Shown: piece by piece, positions 45,735-54,124 of the stretch | How the letters are laid out: each line of letters begins with the position of its first letter | Numbering within the stretch: position 1 is the stretch's first letter | Assembly (NCBI RefSeq): GCF_001634285.1 | Contig: NZ_CP015438.1 | Span: 1,190,001-1,254,000 of the forward strand | Direction of reading: 5' to 3' | Origin: Anoxybacillus amylolyticus | GTDB lineage: Bacteria; Bacillota; Bacilli; Bacillales; Anoxybacillaceae | Length of the DNA stretch: 64,000 bases | Notes under the pieces: generated by a model | The model's database searches: none | The model's input: the letters and a program-made list of their open reading frames with translations, nothing else | Told to the model about the DNA's origin: nothing | Translations under genes and position numbers: made by a program

Positions 45735-45759
45735 ATTAACTAACTTTTAGTAAGTTAAT
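45735..45759 (-). promoter_or_regulatory. Candidate repressor operator of the nitroreductase gene
   Basis: ATTAACTAAC-TTTTA-GTAAGTTAAT is an imperfect inverted repeat that overlaps the likely -10 region; TTTACA about 17 bp upstream on the minus strand could be the -35 box. HxlR/DUF24 and MarR proteins bind such sites before nitroreductase genes. No adjacent regulator gene is present. Confidence 0.45.
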
Positions 45760-45890
45760 TGTTTTTATTGTAAAGTTACTATTACCGTTTGTCAAATGAT
45801 TTACTCCAGAAGGTTTTAGGAAAAATCTTTACACTAACCTACCCTTTTTCTTTTTTTCTTCGATAGTATAGGCGAAAGGAGGTGAACGAG

Positions 45891-46109
45891 ATGGCACAAT
45901 CACTCATTCAGCAATCACAATTGCGGCTCGTTTTTGAAGTAGGCACAGACGAAGCAGGGAAGCCAATGTACCGTCGCAAAAGCTTTAATAACATGAAGGT
46001 AACAGCAACGCCAGAGCAGCTGCTTGCGGTTTCACAAGCTCTTGCTTCATTGCAGACTTATCCACTTGCACAAATTGAGCGAAGTGATATGCATTTCATT
46101 ACAAACTAA
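45891..46109 (+). CDS. DUF1659 family protein
   Basis: A 72-aa protein, MAQSLIQQSQLRLVFEVGTDEAGKP at the start, with the RRKSFNNMK and ATPEQLLAVSQALASLQTYPL motifs of DUF1659. AAAGGAGGTGA gives a very strong ribosome binding site. It forms a unit with the DUF2922 gene 17 bp downstream and the YvrJ gene. Function unknown. Confidence 0.85.
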   Translation: MAQSLIQQSQLRLVFEVGTDEAGKPMYRRKSFNNMKVTATPEQLLAVSQALASLQTYPLAQIERSDMHFITN

Positions 46110-46126
46110 TAAAGGGGGAGCAGGAC

Positions 46127-46345
46127 ATGGAGAAAACGCTAGAACTACAATTTTTGAACCTGCAAGGGAAACCGGTTCGTATCGTTATTGAGAACCCAAT
46201 CGATCCGGTCAACGCAAAGCAAGTATCTGCCGTAATGGACACTATTATTGCCGCCAACATTTTCACATCAAGCGGTGGAGATTTAGTCACAAAGCAAGGG
46301 GCGCGGTTGTTGCAACGCGACGTGACCGAAGTTGCATTAACATAA
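46127..46345 (+). CDS. DUF2922 family protein
   Basis: A 72-aa protein with the DUF2922 pattern: ELQFLNLQGKPVRIVIENP, then DPVNAKQVSAVMDTIIAANIF and a KQGARLLQRDVTEV end. AAAGGGGG lies upstream of the ATG. DUF1659 and DUF2922 genes occur as neighbours in many Firmicutes. A hairpin follows the stop. Function unknown. Confidence 0.85.
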   Translation: MEKTLELQFLNLQGKPVRIVIENPIDPVNAKQVSAVMDTIIAANIFTSSGGDLVTKQGARLLQRDVTEVALT

Positions 46346-46346
46346 G

Positions 46347-46373
46347 AAGGGGGCCAGTTTTGCTGGCCCTTTA
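46347..46373 (+). terminator. Hairpin after the DUF2922 gene
   Basis: GGGCCAG and CTGGCCC pair around TTTTG and are followed by TTTAC. It may act as a partial terminator between the DUF2922 and YvrJ genes. Confidence 0.65.
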
Positions 46374-46393
46374 CTTACAAAAGCGAGGCGATT

Positions 46394-46552
46394 ATGGTGG
46401 AAACGTATCTTTCATTTATTTCTGACGTCGGTTTTCCGATTGTTGTCACATTTTATTTATTGTATCGAATTGAAGCAAAGTTAGATGGGGTGATTGATTC
46501 GATTCAACGTTTACCGCAACAGTTGTTTGAACAGTTGAAGCAAACAGAGTAG
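46394..46552 (+). CDS. YvrJ family small membrane protein
   Basis: A 52-aa protein with one hydrophobic segment (SFISDVGFPIVVTFYLLYRI) and an amphipathic tail (EAKLDGVIDSIQRLPQQL), the YvrJ family layout. Only a weak site (AGCGAGGCG) precedes the ATG. It is third in the small-gene unit and is followed by a terminator. Confidence 0.82.
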   Translation: MVETYLSFISDVGFPIVVTFYLLYRIEAKLDGVIDSIQRLPQQLFEQLKQTE

Positions 46553-46555
46553 AAG

Positions 46556-46594
46556 AAAAACCTTATTCTTCCATCGGGGGGATAAGGTTTTTTT
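46556..46594 (+). terminator. Terminator of the DUF1659-DUF2922-YvrJ unit
   Basis: AAAAACCTTATTC pairs with GATAAGGTTTTT (one mismatch) around a 12-nt loop, with a T-run. Confidence 0.85.
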
Positions 46595-46684
46595 GCTGGA
46601 GCTTATTAAAACTTTTACTTTTCTGCCGAAATATATAATAGAGAACGTCTGGCAACGTGAGATTAACTTAAAGGAATGAGTTAG

Positions 46685-49093
46685 ATGGAACAAAATCAGT
46701 TTGTACAAAAACTATTAGCGGATGAACAATTGCTATTTACTGTTATGGAGCAATTATTTGATATTATTTTTTTCATGAAAGTAGAAGCGGAATCGCGGTT
46801 TCGCTATGTTCATGTCAGTCCGAAGGCACTTGATTTAGCAGGTCTAACAGAAGAAGATATAGGGAAATGCATTGATGATATTTATCCGAAAATGATAGCA
46901 GACCATTTAAATTCCCAGTACCGTAAAGTAGTGGAAACGAAATCGATTGTGACGTACCGCGATCAAATGAACATTGCCGGTGAATATCGCGTCGGCGAAT
47001 CGACCTTACTCCCAATTTTCGATCGACAAGGGGAGGTGCTATATGTCCTTTCGTTTACGCGAGATATTACAGAGACGGTAAAACGCGAAGAGCAGTTTAC
47101 AGAAATTCATCAACTGTTTCACTTATTGTTTGCTCATTCGCATGATGCGTTAGTTATGTTTGATTTAACGGGGCGGATTTTGCAAGTAAACAAAGAAATT
47201 GAGCGGCTGTTAGGTTGGGAGAAAGAGAAAATTTGCTCGCAAAATATTTTTCGAATTTTTCCGGAATATCGTTCGAAGTTTGAACAAAGTTTAATGCAGC
47301 TTAGCAAAGGGGAAAGTTTAACATCAGTATGGATGTCGCTACCACACCAAACTGGTGCAAAAGTGTATGTTTCGGCGAACGTGATGCCCGTTTTTGACCA
47401 AAACGGTCGCGTTGTCGCTGGGTTAGCGATGCTAAGAGATTTCACCGATTTAGTCACTGTGAAAGAACGTCTCCGCCAAAGCGAAGAACTGTATCGAAAA
47501 GTAGTTGAATTTCTCCCTGATATGATCGTCATTCAAGTCGATGGCGATATTACGTATATAAATTCAGCTGGGCTTCGCATGATCAAAGCGAAACAACTAT
47601 ATGAAGTAGAAGGAAAACCATTACATTTCTTTTTGCAACAAATCGACCATCAAGAATGGGTGTTAACAGCGCTCGACGGAAGTCGGAAAGAAGTGAATGT
47701 ACGAGAAATGACGATTCCGTATTATACCCATGAAGCGAAATTTCTCGTCATTCGCGACGTTTCCGAGCAAAAAAGCATCGAGAAAGAAATGGAATATATG
47801 GCGCAATATGATGTATTGACAGGTCTTTACAACCGACAATATTTACGAGAAAAATTGAATGAGTTGCTGTTAAATTATACAGGGTTAGCTGTGTTGCTTA
47901 TCGATATTCACCGGTTTAAATTTATTAACGACTTCCTCGGCCATGCAAACGGTGATGAATTGTTGCGCCAAGTAGCAAGGCGGTTAAAAGGGATTGAGTC
48001 GGAGCGGACGATGTTAGCGCGAGTGAGCGATGACGAGTTTGTTGTTGCATGTATTTATGAGCAAGAACAAGAACTGAAAACATTGCTAGAAAAATTAGAC
48101 CGACTGCTACAAGAACCCTATTTTATTGCTGGGGAAAAGCTGAACATTACGACAAATATCGGAATAAGTTATGCATGTGATGCAAATTTGTCTGTGGAAA
48201 CGTTATTAAGCAATGCCGATAAAGCCGTGTATTATTCGAAAATGAATGGGACAAATCGTATCGTAGAATACGAAGCACATATGCAAGATATTTTTGTAAA
48301 AAAAATTCGCTTAGAAAATGATTTGCAAATAGCGATTGAAAAAGAAGAACTGTCGCTTCACTATCAACCGAAAGTAAATATTTCTTTAGGAACAATTAGC
48401 CTTGAAGCGCTTGTTCGATGGAACCATCCGCAGTTTGGGATGATTAGCCCAGCGGAGTTTATTCCAATTGCGGAAGAAACAAATATGATTCATGATATCG
48501 GTCGATGGGTGTTGAGGCAAGCGTGCCGCGATTTGAAAAAGTTGCAGCAGGCTGGTTTTTACGATATAAAAATGGCAGTGAATCTATCCGCAAGGCAATT
48601 TTTGGACAAACAGCTTGAAAGTGTCGTGTCGAATATTTTTACAAAAGAGCAAACAAGTCCGTCTTTTTTCGTGTTTGAAATTACGGAAACTGCGATTATG
48701 AAAGAGCCAGCGGAAGTAGTGCCCGTTTTGCAAAAGTTGAAGCAACGGGGCATTACCATTGCCATTGATGATTTTGGCGTTAGCTATTCGTCGCTTAATT
48801 ATTTGAATCGCTTTCCGATTGATGCAGTGAAAATTGATCGGTCGTTCATTCGCAATATTAGCGACAATCAAAAAGGCGAAGAAATTGTCCGGGCGATTAT
48901 TTCTCTTGCCCATCAACTGCATTTATTTGTCACTGCAGAAGGGGTGGAAACAGAGGAACAAGTTCGTTTTCTTTTAGAAAAAGGCTGCGAAGAAATGCAA
49001 GGATATTACTTCAGCCGTCCAGTACCGTTGGAACAATTACCAAGTGTATTGGAAAATGTGCAGTCACTCATTGGGAGATGGAGAAACAAGTAA
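46685..49093 (+). CDS. PAS-PAS-PAS-GGDEF-EAL protein, probable c-di-GMP phosphodiesterase
   Basis: An 802-aa soluble protein with three PAS domains (about residues 15-135, 140-260 and 270-365), a GGDEF domain (about 370-530) and an EAL domain (about 545-790). The GGDEF active-site motif is SDDEF, which lacks the two glycines needed for cyclase activity. The EAL domain keeps EALVRW, NLSARQF, EITETA, IDDFG, KIDRSF and AEGVET, so c-di-GMP hydrolysis is likely, with the GGDEF part as a possible GTP sensor. Single-gene unit with GGAATGAG upstream. Confidence 0.9.
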   Translation: MEQNQFVQKLLADEQLLFTVMEQLFDIIFFMKVEAESRFRYVHVSPKALDLAGLTEEDIGKCIDDIYPKMIADHLNSQYRKVVETKSIVTYRDQMNIAGEYRVGESTLLPIFDRQGEVLYVLSFTRDITETVKREEQFTEIHQLFHLLFAHSHDALVMFDLTGRILQVNKEIERLLGWEKEKICSQNIFRIFPEYRSKFEQSLMQLSKGESLTSVWMSLPHQTGAKVYVSANVMPVFDQNGRVVAGLAMLRDFTDLVTVKERLRQSEELYRKVVEFLPDMIVIQVDGDITYINSAGLRMIKAKQLYEVEGKPLHFFLQQIDHQEWVLTALDGSRKEVNVREMTIPYYTHEAKFLVIRDVSEQKSIEKEMEYMAQYDVLTGLYNRQYLREKLNELLLNYTGLAVLLIDIHRFKFINDFLGHANGDELLRQVARRLKGIESERTMLARVSDDEFVVACIYEQEQELKTLLEKLDRLLQEPYFIAGEKLNITTNIGISYACDANLSVETLLSNADKAVYYSKMNGTNRIVEYEAHMQDIFVKKIRLENDLQIAIEKEELSLHYQPKVNISLGTISLEALVRWNHPQFGMISPAEFIPIAEETNMIHDIGRWVLRQACRDLKKLQQAGFYDIKMAVNLSARQFLDKQLESVVSNIFTKEQTSPSFFVFEITETAIMKEPAEVVPVLQKLKQRGITIAIDDFGVSYSSLNYLNRFPIDAVKIDRSFIRNISDNQKGEEIVRAIISLAHQLHLFVTAEGVETEEQVRFLLEKGCEEMQGYYFSRPVPLEQLPSVLENVQSLIGRWRNK

Positions 49094-49183
49094 CGAGGGG
49101 CAGACAACGCCTCTTTTTTTTTTTTGAAACTTTTGTCCAATCTATACGTATATACAAATAGTTCATTAAAAGGGGCGTGGGCG

Positions 49184-50329
49184 ATGTTTATTTTACAACT
49201 GGCTGCAATTTTATTTGCGTCGAAAATTGCTGGAGATATAAGTGTTCGGCTCGGACAGCCGGCGGTATTAGGAAAATTATTAATTGGCATTGTGCTTGGT
49301 CCGACGGTTCTTGGGATCGTTAACGATACAGAAATTTTAAAAGAAGTGAGCCAAATCGGAGTTATTTTATTAATGTTTATTGCTGGGTTAGAAACGGATA
49401 TGAATGAGTTTAAACGGACGGGGAAAGCGGCGACGTTTGTCGGTGTGCTCGGCATTGTTGTGCCGTTATCGGTAGGATATGTTGCCGGGACGGTAATCGG
49501 GTTAACACATATCCAAGCGGTTTTTCTTGGTCTTTTATTGTCTGCGACAAGCGTTAGCATTTCTGTTCAAGTGTTAAAGGAAATGAATCAATTGCAGTCA
49601 AAAGAAGGTTCGACTATTTTAGGGGCAGCTGTGATCGATGATATTGTTGTCATCGTTAGTTTAGCTTTTTTAATGAGTGTTGCAGGAAGTGATGTCGCGC
49701 TAGGAACGGTCATTTTGAAAAAAGTTGTCTTTTTTGCATTAGCAATTTTCGTTGCGTGGAAATTAATTCCTGTTGTATTACGTTTGTTTGCTCCGCTACG
49801 TGTGGATGAGGCAATTATTTCCGCTGGTTTAATTATTTGTTTTTCATTTGCATATTTTGCCGAGGCAACAGGGGTTGCCTCGATTATTGGAGCGTATATC
49901 GCTGGGCTAGGCGTTAGTTTTACGGATTATAAAAAAGAAATTTCTCATAAAGTAGAAACGATTAGCTACTCTATTTTTGTTCCGGTCTTTTTCACGTCCA
50001 TTGGGGTTGCTGTTGAACTTTCGGGAGTTGGACGGCATTTGTGGCTCATCGCTACATTAAGCATGCTGGCTATTTTAACGAAACTTGTTGGCGCTTCGTT
50101 CGGCGCAAAGCTAGCAGGGGTTCCGTGGAGACCTGCACTTGCTATTGGAGCAGGCATGGTTTCTCGTGGGGAAGTAGCACTCATTATTGCAGGGATTGGC
50201 TTAGAGGCGAAGTTGTTAACTGCCGATTTATTTTCCTCTATTGTTGTCGTTGTGCTTGTCACGACGCTTGTTACTCCACCGTTGTTAAAAATGCTGTTTA
50301 AAGAAGAAGTTGTTAAGCGAATTGCTTGA
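49184..50329 (+). CDS. Cation:proton antiporter of the CPA2 family
   Basis: A 381-aa membrane protein with about 12 helices. The ion-binding region GAAVIDDIVVIVSL (conserved DD pair, about residues 153-166) and the N-terminal LGQPAVLGKLLIGIVLGPTVLG are typical of NapA/GerN-type Na+/H+ or K+/H+ antiporters. It lacks the cytoplasmic TrkA domain of KefB. ATG 49184 with AAAAGGGG upstream is the start. Followed by a terminator. Confidence 0.9.
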   Translation: MFILQLAAILFASKIAGDISVRLGQPAVLGKLLIGIVLGPTVLGIVNDTEILKEVSQIGVILLMFIAGLETDMNEFKRTGKAATFVGVLGIVVPLSVGYVAGTVIGLTHIQAVFLGLLLSATSVSISVQVLKEMNQLQSKEGSTILGAAVIDDIVVIVSLAFLMSVAGSDVALGTVILKKVVFFALAIFVAWKLIPVVLRLFAPLRVDEAIISAGLIICFSFAYFAEATGVASIIGAYIAGLGVSFTDYKKEISHKVETISYSIFVPVFFTSIGVAVELSGVGRHLWLIATLSMLAILTKLVGASFGAKLAGVPWRPALAIGAGMVSRGEVALIIAGIGLEAKLLTADLFSSIVVVVLVTTLVTPPLLKMLFKEEVVKRIA

Positions 50330-50336
50330 AATTGAA

Positions 50337-50361
50337 AAAAGGGTGTGAAATCACCCTTTTT
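50337..50361 (+). terminator. Terminator of the antiporter gene
   Basis: AAAAGGGTG and CACCCTTTT pair around TGAAAT right after the stop. It also lies at the 3' side of the convergent small gene. Confidence 0.88.
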
Positions 50362-50363
50362 CG

Positions 50364-50489
50364 CTAGGAACGGTTTTTCTTTGCTTGCTTTGCGTCAACG
50401 CTTTCTTTCGCGATTTCTGCTTCTGCTTTCGATACAGTAGGATTGGCAACTTCTTCGCTCACTTTATTTTGTCTCCCTTTTTTCGCCAT
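50364..50489 (-). CDS. Small hydrophilic protein (41 aa)
   Basis: A 41-aa protein, MAKKGRQNKVSEEVANPTVSK to the middle and KQAKKNRS at the end, rich in Lys, Ala and Glu. GGAAAGGAGG precedes the ATG. The composition is like small acid-soluble spore proteins of the minor (Ssp) type, but I cannot assign it. No membrane segment. Confidence 0.7.
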   Translation of the reverse strand: MAKKGRQNKVSEEVANPTVSKAEAEIAKESVDAKQAKKNRS

Positions 50490-50646
50490 TATCTTTCCTC
50501 CTTTCCTAATTACTTTCAAATAGTATAAGCATAGCAACAAAAAATATATGCATCAAGTTTGTACGTTTTTCGCCATTGACGAATGAGAAATCGTTGCGTA
50601 AGATGATAGTATTGTGTAAACGTTTAAATCGAAGGAGTTGGGCGTT

Positions 50647-51492
50647 GTGAGCAAGTCCTTTCGCGTCGAAAAAGCGCTAAACAATAACGTCTTAATAGCC
50701 TCACACCCAGAGTATGATGAGGTTGTGTTACTAGGGAAAGGAATCGGGTTCGGCAAGAAAAAAGGAGACATTATCGAACAAAGCGCGGTAGAAAAATGGT
50801 TTATTTTAAAAAACGAACGAGAACAAGAACAATATAAGAAGTTGCTGCCAGAGCTGGACGAAGAGTTCATTGGGGTCATGAACGAAATTATGCAGCATAT
50901 TAAAAAACGTGTAAACGCACCGCTTAATGAACATATCCATGTTGCGCTAACTGACCACATTTCGTTTACGATAAAACGAATGGAACAAGGACTTGATTTG
51001 AAAAATCCATTTTTGCTGGAAACGAAAAGCTTATACCCGCTAGAATATCAAATTGCTCAAGAAGTTGTCGACATGATTAAGGAAAAACTGCACGTCCAAT
51101 TGCCAGAAGGAGAAGCTGGATTCATTGCATTGCATATCCATAGTGGTATTTCCCGGCAAAGCCTTGCGGAAGTGAATCAACATTCTCAGTTAATTGCAAA
51201 ACTCGTTACGATCGTCGAAGAGCAGCTCGACATTACGATTGACCGCGAAAGCATTCATTATTTAAGGTTTATCCGCCATTTACGTTATGCCATTGAACGG
51301 GTGAAAAACGGAGAGCGTGTCGAAGAGCCGAGAAAATTGCTAAAAGTATTGAAAGAGGAATATCCCCTATGCTATAATGTTGCATGGAAGCTAGTGAAAG
51401 TGATGCAACAAACGTTGCAAATGCCCGTAGATGAGGCAGAAGCAGTTTATTTAACGATGCATTTGCAAAGGCTTGCAAAAAAAAGTGGATAA
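50647..51492 (+). CDS. glcT: Transcriptional antiterminator GlcT
   Basis: A 281-aa BglG-family antiterminator that binds the RAT in the ptsG leader when glucose is present. It has an N-terminal RNA-binding domain (about residues 1-55, LNNNVLIASHPEYDEVVLLGKGIGFGKKKG) and two PRD domains with the regulatory histidines in NEHIHVALTDHI, ALHIHS and LTMHLQR. GTG 50647 with GAAGGAG upstream matches the start of B. subtilis GlcT. Phosphorylation by EII-Glc and HPr would control it. Confidence 0.95.
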   Translation: MSKSFRVEKALNNNVLIASHPEYDEVVLLGKGIGFGKKKGDIIEQSAVEKWFILKNEREQEQYKKLLPELDEEFIGVMNEIMQHIKKRVNAPLNEHIHVALTDHISFTIKRMEQGLDLKNPFLLETKSLYPLEYQIAQEVVDMIKEKLHVQLPEGEAGFIALHIHSGISRQSLAEVNQHSQLIAKLVTIVEEQLDITIDRESIHYLRFIRHLRYAIERVKNGERVEEPRKLLKVLKEEYPLCYNVAWKLVKVMQQTLQMPVDEAEAVYLTMHLQRLAKKSG

Positions 51493-51505
51493 CGGTTTTA
51501 TCTTT

Positions 51506-51534
51506 ACGTGTTACTGATTCGATCAGGCATGAGT
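51506..51534 (+). promoter_or_regulatory. RAT antiterminator site of ptsG
   Basis: ACGTGTTACTGATTCGATCA followed by GGCATGAGT is the GlcT-binding RAT hairpin, nearly identical to the B. subtilis ptsG site. A weak T-ended hairpin AAAAAGGA/TCCTTTTT follows at 51561-51580 and could be the terminator. Confidence 0.85.
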
Positions 51535-51638
51535 AAAGGAGAAAAGATAGAACAAGTAGTAAAAAGGAGTTTTCCTTTTTATTGTAAGCGTTCTATTGTA
51601 TTCTTCTTATGCTCATGCCTTTTGTTTTTCCTATACTT

Positions 51639-51652
51639 TGTAAATGCTTACA
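51639..51652 (+). promoter_or_regulatory. Candidate cre (CcpA) site in the ptsG leader
   Basis: TGTAAATGCTTACA differs from the cre consensus TGWAANCGNTNWCA at one base. A poorer match, TGTAAGCGTTCTAT, is at 51583-51596, and the two form an inverted pair. The position, inside the leader and downstream of the RAT, would suit roadblock repression or a second promoter; unproven. Confidence 0.4.
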
Positions 51653-51733
51653 ATCGTCGGATATCTGGCGGTTGTAATAAAAAAGATGAAAAAAACGTTT
51701 GTTGCAAATTTTATAAAAAAGGAGGAACAAGTA

Positions 51734-53743
51734 ATGAAAAAGGCGTTTGGTACGTTGCAAAAAGTCGGTAAGGCGCTTATGCTTCCTGTGGCGATTTTGC
51801 CGGCAGCAGGTATTTTACTCGCATTTGGTAACGCCCTGCAAAATCCGGCGTTAACGGACAAACTTCCAGCATTAAAGGCAGCTTGGGTTGTGATGATTGC
51901 AAAAGTAATGGAACAAGCCGGGGGTGTCGTATTCTCTAACCTTTCGCTACTCTTTGCAGTAGGGGTAGCAATCGGTTTGGCTAGTGGTGAAGGAGTTGCC
52001 GGATTAGCAGCTATTATCGGTTATTTAATTATGAACATCACAATGAGTGTGGTGCTAGGAGTAACCGCAGATCAAATTGGGAAAGACCTATCATTTGCCA
52101 ATGTGTTAGGCATTCCAACGTTGCAAACAGGTGTCTTTGGCGGGATTATCGTTGGGATTATGGCGGCATATATGTACAATAAGTATTACAAAATTGAACT
52201 TCCCCAATATTTAGGTTTCTTTGCTGGAAAGCGTTTCGTACCGATCGTGACAGCAGCATCTGCTGTTGTGCTTGGGATCGTGATGACATGGGTGTGGCCA
52301 CCGATTCAACACGGGCTAAATGCATTCTCACATAATATGATCGATGCAAACAAGCCGTTAGCTGCATTCGTTTTCGGGGTCATTGAGCGTGCATTAATTC
52401 CGTTTGGATTGCACCATATTTTCTACGCACCGTTCTGGTTTGAGTTTGGTGAGTATGTCAATAAAGCAGGGGAAGTCGTTCATGGCGCCCAGAAAATCTT
52501 CTTTGCTCAGTTAAAAGACGGAGTGCCGCTAACAGCGGGAACATTTATGACAGGAAAATTCCCGTTCATGATGTTCGGTCTTCCAGCAGCAGCGCTTGCG
52601 ATTTATCATGAAGCGCGTCCAGAAAACAAAAAAGTAGTGGCTGGTATTATGGCTTCTGCCGCATTAACATCGTTCTTAACAGGGATTACAGAACCAATTG
52701 AGTTTTCGTTCTTATTCGTTGCACCAGCATTGTTTGCCATCCATACGATTTTTGCTGGACTATCATTTATGTTGATGCACCTCTTGAACGTGAAAATCGG
52801 GATGACGTTCTCCGGTGGGGTCATTGACTACTTATTATTCGGGGTATTGCCAAACCGCACCGCTTGGTGGCTCGTGATCCCAGTTGGGTTAGTATTTGCG
52901 GTGATTTACTACTTCGGTTTCCGCTTTGCGATTCGGAAATGGGATTTAGCAACTCCTGGACGTGAAAAAGCGGAAGAAACAACAGCAACGGCAGCTGCAG
53001 GAGCAGATGAATTACCGTACGAAATTTTAGCGGCGCTTGGCGGCAGAGAAAACATCGCGCATTTAGATGCGTGCATCACTCGTCTACGCGTATCTGTTAA
53101 CGATATTCAACAAGTGGATAAAGATCGCTTAAAAGCATTAGGCGCAGCGGGTGTTCTTGAGGTTGGTAATAATGTACAAGCGATTTTTGGACCGAAATCG
53201 GATACACTAAAAAGCCAAATGAAAGACATTATGGAAGGTCGTGTGCCAGCGCGGGCGAAAGAAGAAACAAAAACAATAGTCGTAAGCACTGGAACAGAAA
53301 AAGTAGCAGCTCCTTTAACAGGGGAGGTATTGCCACTTTCAGAAGTACCAGATCAAGTATTTTCGCAAAAAATGATGGGAGACGGTTTTGCGATTATGCC
53401 GGCAGATGGGATGGTTGTTTCTCCTGTTGATGGAAAAATCGTGAACGTATTCCCAACAAAACACGCCATCGGAATTGAATCGAAAAACGGTCGAGAAATT
53501 TTAATTCACTTCGGTATTGATACGGTCAAATTGAACGGTCAAGGCTTTGAAACACTCGTTTCCCAAGGGGATGAAGTGAAAAAAGGTCAGCCATTACTAA
53601 AAGTGGATTTAGATTACGTGAAAAACAATGCGCCTTCTGTTATTACACCAATTATTTTTACTAACTTAAAGGCAAACGAAACCGTCAACATCGAAAAACT
53701 AGGTACGGTAACAAAAGGCGAAGATATTGTCAATGTTGGCTAA
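51734..53743 (+). CDS. ptsG: Glucose PTS permease EIICBA-Glc
   Basis: A 669-aa glucose transporter that phosphorylates glucose on entry. Domain order is EIIC (about 1-420, [19 protein letters not shown] and [15 protein letters not shown] motifs), EIIB with the phospho-Cys in [12 protein letters not shown] (about residue 446) and EIIA with phospho-His in [12 protein letters not shown] (about 592). AGGAGGAAC precedes ATG 51734. Expression depends on GlcT through the upstream RAT. ptsH follows after a strong terminator. Confidence 0.96.
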   Translation: MKKAFGTLQKVGKALMLPVAILPAAGILLAFGNALQNPALTDKLPALKAAWVVMIAKVMEQAGGVVFSNLSLLFAVGVAIGLASGEGVAGLAAIIGYLIMNITMSVVLGVTADQIGKDLSFANVLGIPTLQTGVFGGIIVGIMAAYMYNKYYKIELPQYLGFFAGKRFVPIVTAASAVVLGIVMTWVWPPIQHGLNAFSHNMIDANKPLAAFVFGVIERALIPFGLHHIFYAPFWFEFGEYVNKAGEVVHGAQKIFFAQLKDGVPLTAGTFMTGKFPFMMFGLPAAALAIYHEARPENKKVVAGIMASAALTSFLTGITEPIEFSFLFVAPALFAIHTIFAGLSFMLMHLLNVKIGMTFSGGVIDYLLFGVLPNRTAWWLVIPVGLVFAVIYYFGFRFAIRKWDLATPGREKAEETTATAAAGADELPYEILAALGGRENIAHLDACITRLRVSVNDIQQVDKDRLKALGAAGVLEVGNNVQAIFGPKSDTLKSQMKDIMEGRVPARAKEETKTIVVSTGTEKVAAPLTGEVLPLSEVPDQVFSQKMMGDGFAIMPADGMVVSPVDGKIVNVFPTKHAIGIESKNGREILIHFGIDTVKLNGQGFETLVSQGDEVKKGQPLLKVDLDYVKNNAPSVITPIIFTNLKANETVNIEKLGTVTKGEDIVNVG

Positions 53744-53750
53744 TCGCTAA

Positions 53751-53788
53751 CACATAGAGAAACGTCGCGTTTCTCTATGTGCCTTTTC
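53751..53788 (+). terminator. Terminator between ptsG and ptsH
   Basis: CACATAGAGAAACG and CGTTTCTCTATGTG pair perfectly around TCG, followed by CCTTTTCC. It should limit read-through so that ptsHI depends mainly on its own promoter. Confidence 0.85.
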
Positions 53789-53857
53789 CATTGAATGGGA
53801 TGCAAATGTTTGTTATGATGACAACAAACCATATTGAAGAAAAGGAGATTGATGAAC

Positions 53858-54124
53858 ATGGTTGAGAAAATGTTTACAGTTACTGCTGATTCTGGAATTC
53901 ACGCCCGTCCGGCGACATTGCTTGTACAGGCAGCAAGCAAATTTAATAGCGATATTCATTTAGAGTACAACGGTAAAAAAGTGAACTTAAAATCGATTAT
54001 GGGTGTCATGTCTTTAGGTGTTCCAAAAGGGGCGCAAATTAAAATTACGGCAGAGGGTGCAGATGCAGCAGAAGCGATGGCAGCGTTAACGGAGACATTA
54101 GCAAAAGAGGGACTTGCGAAATAA
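53858..54124 (+). CDS. ptsH: Phosphocarrier protein HPr
   Basis: An 88-aa phosphocarrier. His15 in [11 protein letters not shown] receives phosphate from enzyme I, and Ser46 in NLKSIMGVM is the HPr-kinase site that links to CcpA. ATG 53858 is chosen because AAAGGAG is then ten bases away and the protein has the standard length. One-base overlap with ptsI. Confidence 0.97.
   Translation: MVEKMFTVTADSGIHARPATLLVQAASKFNSDIHLEYNGKKVNLKSIMGVMSLGVPKGAQIKITAEGADAAEAMAALTETLAKEGLAK

Noticed and set aside
51508-51771. 87-codon open frame across the RAT
   Set aside because: It overlaps the conserved RAT and the ptsG start, has no ribosome binding site and looks like a leader by-product.
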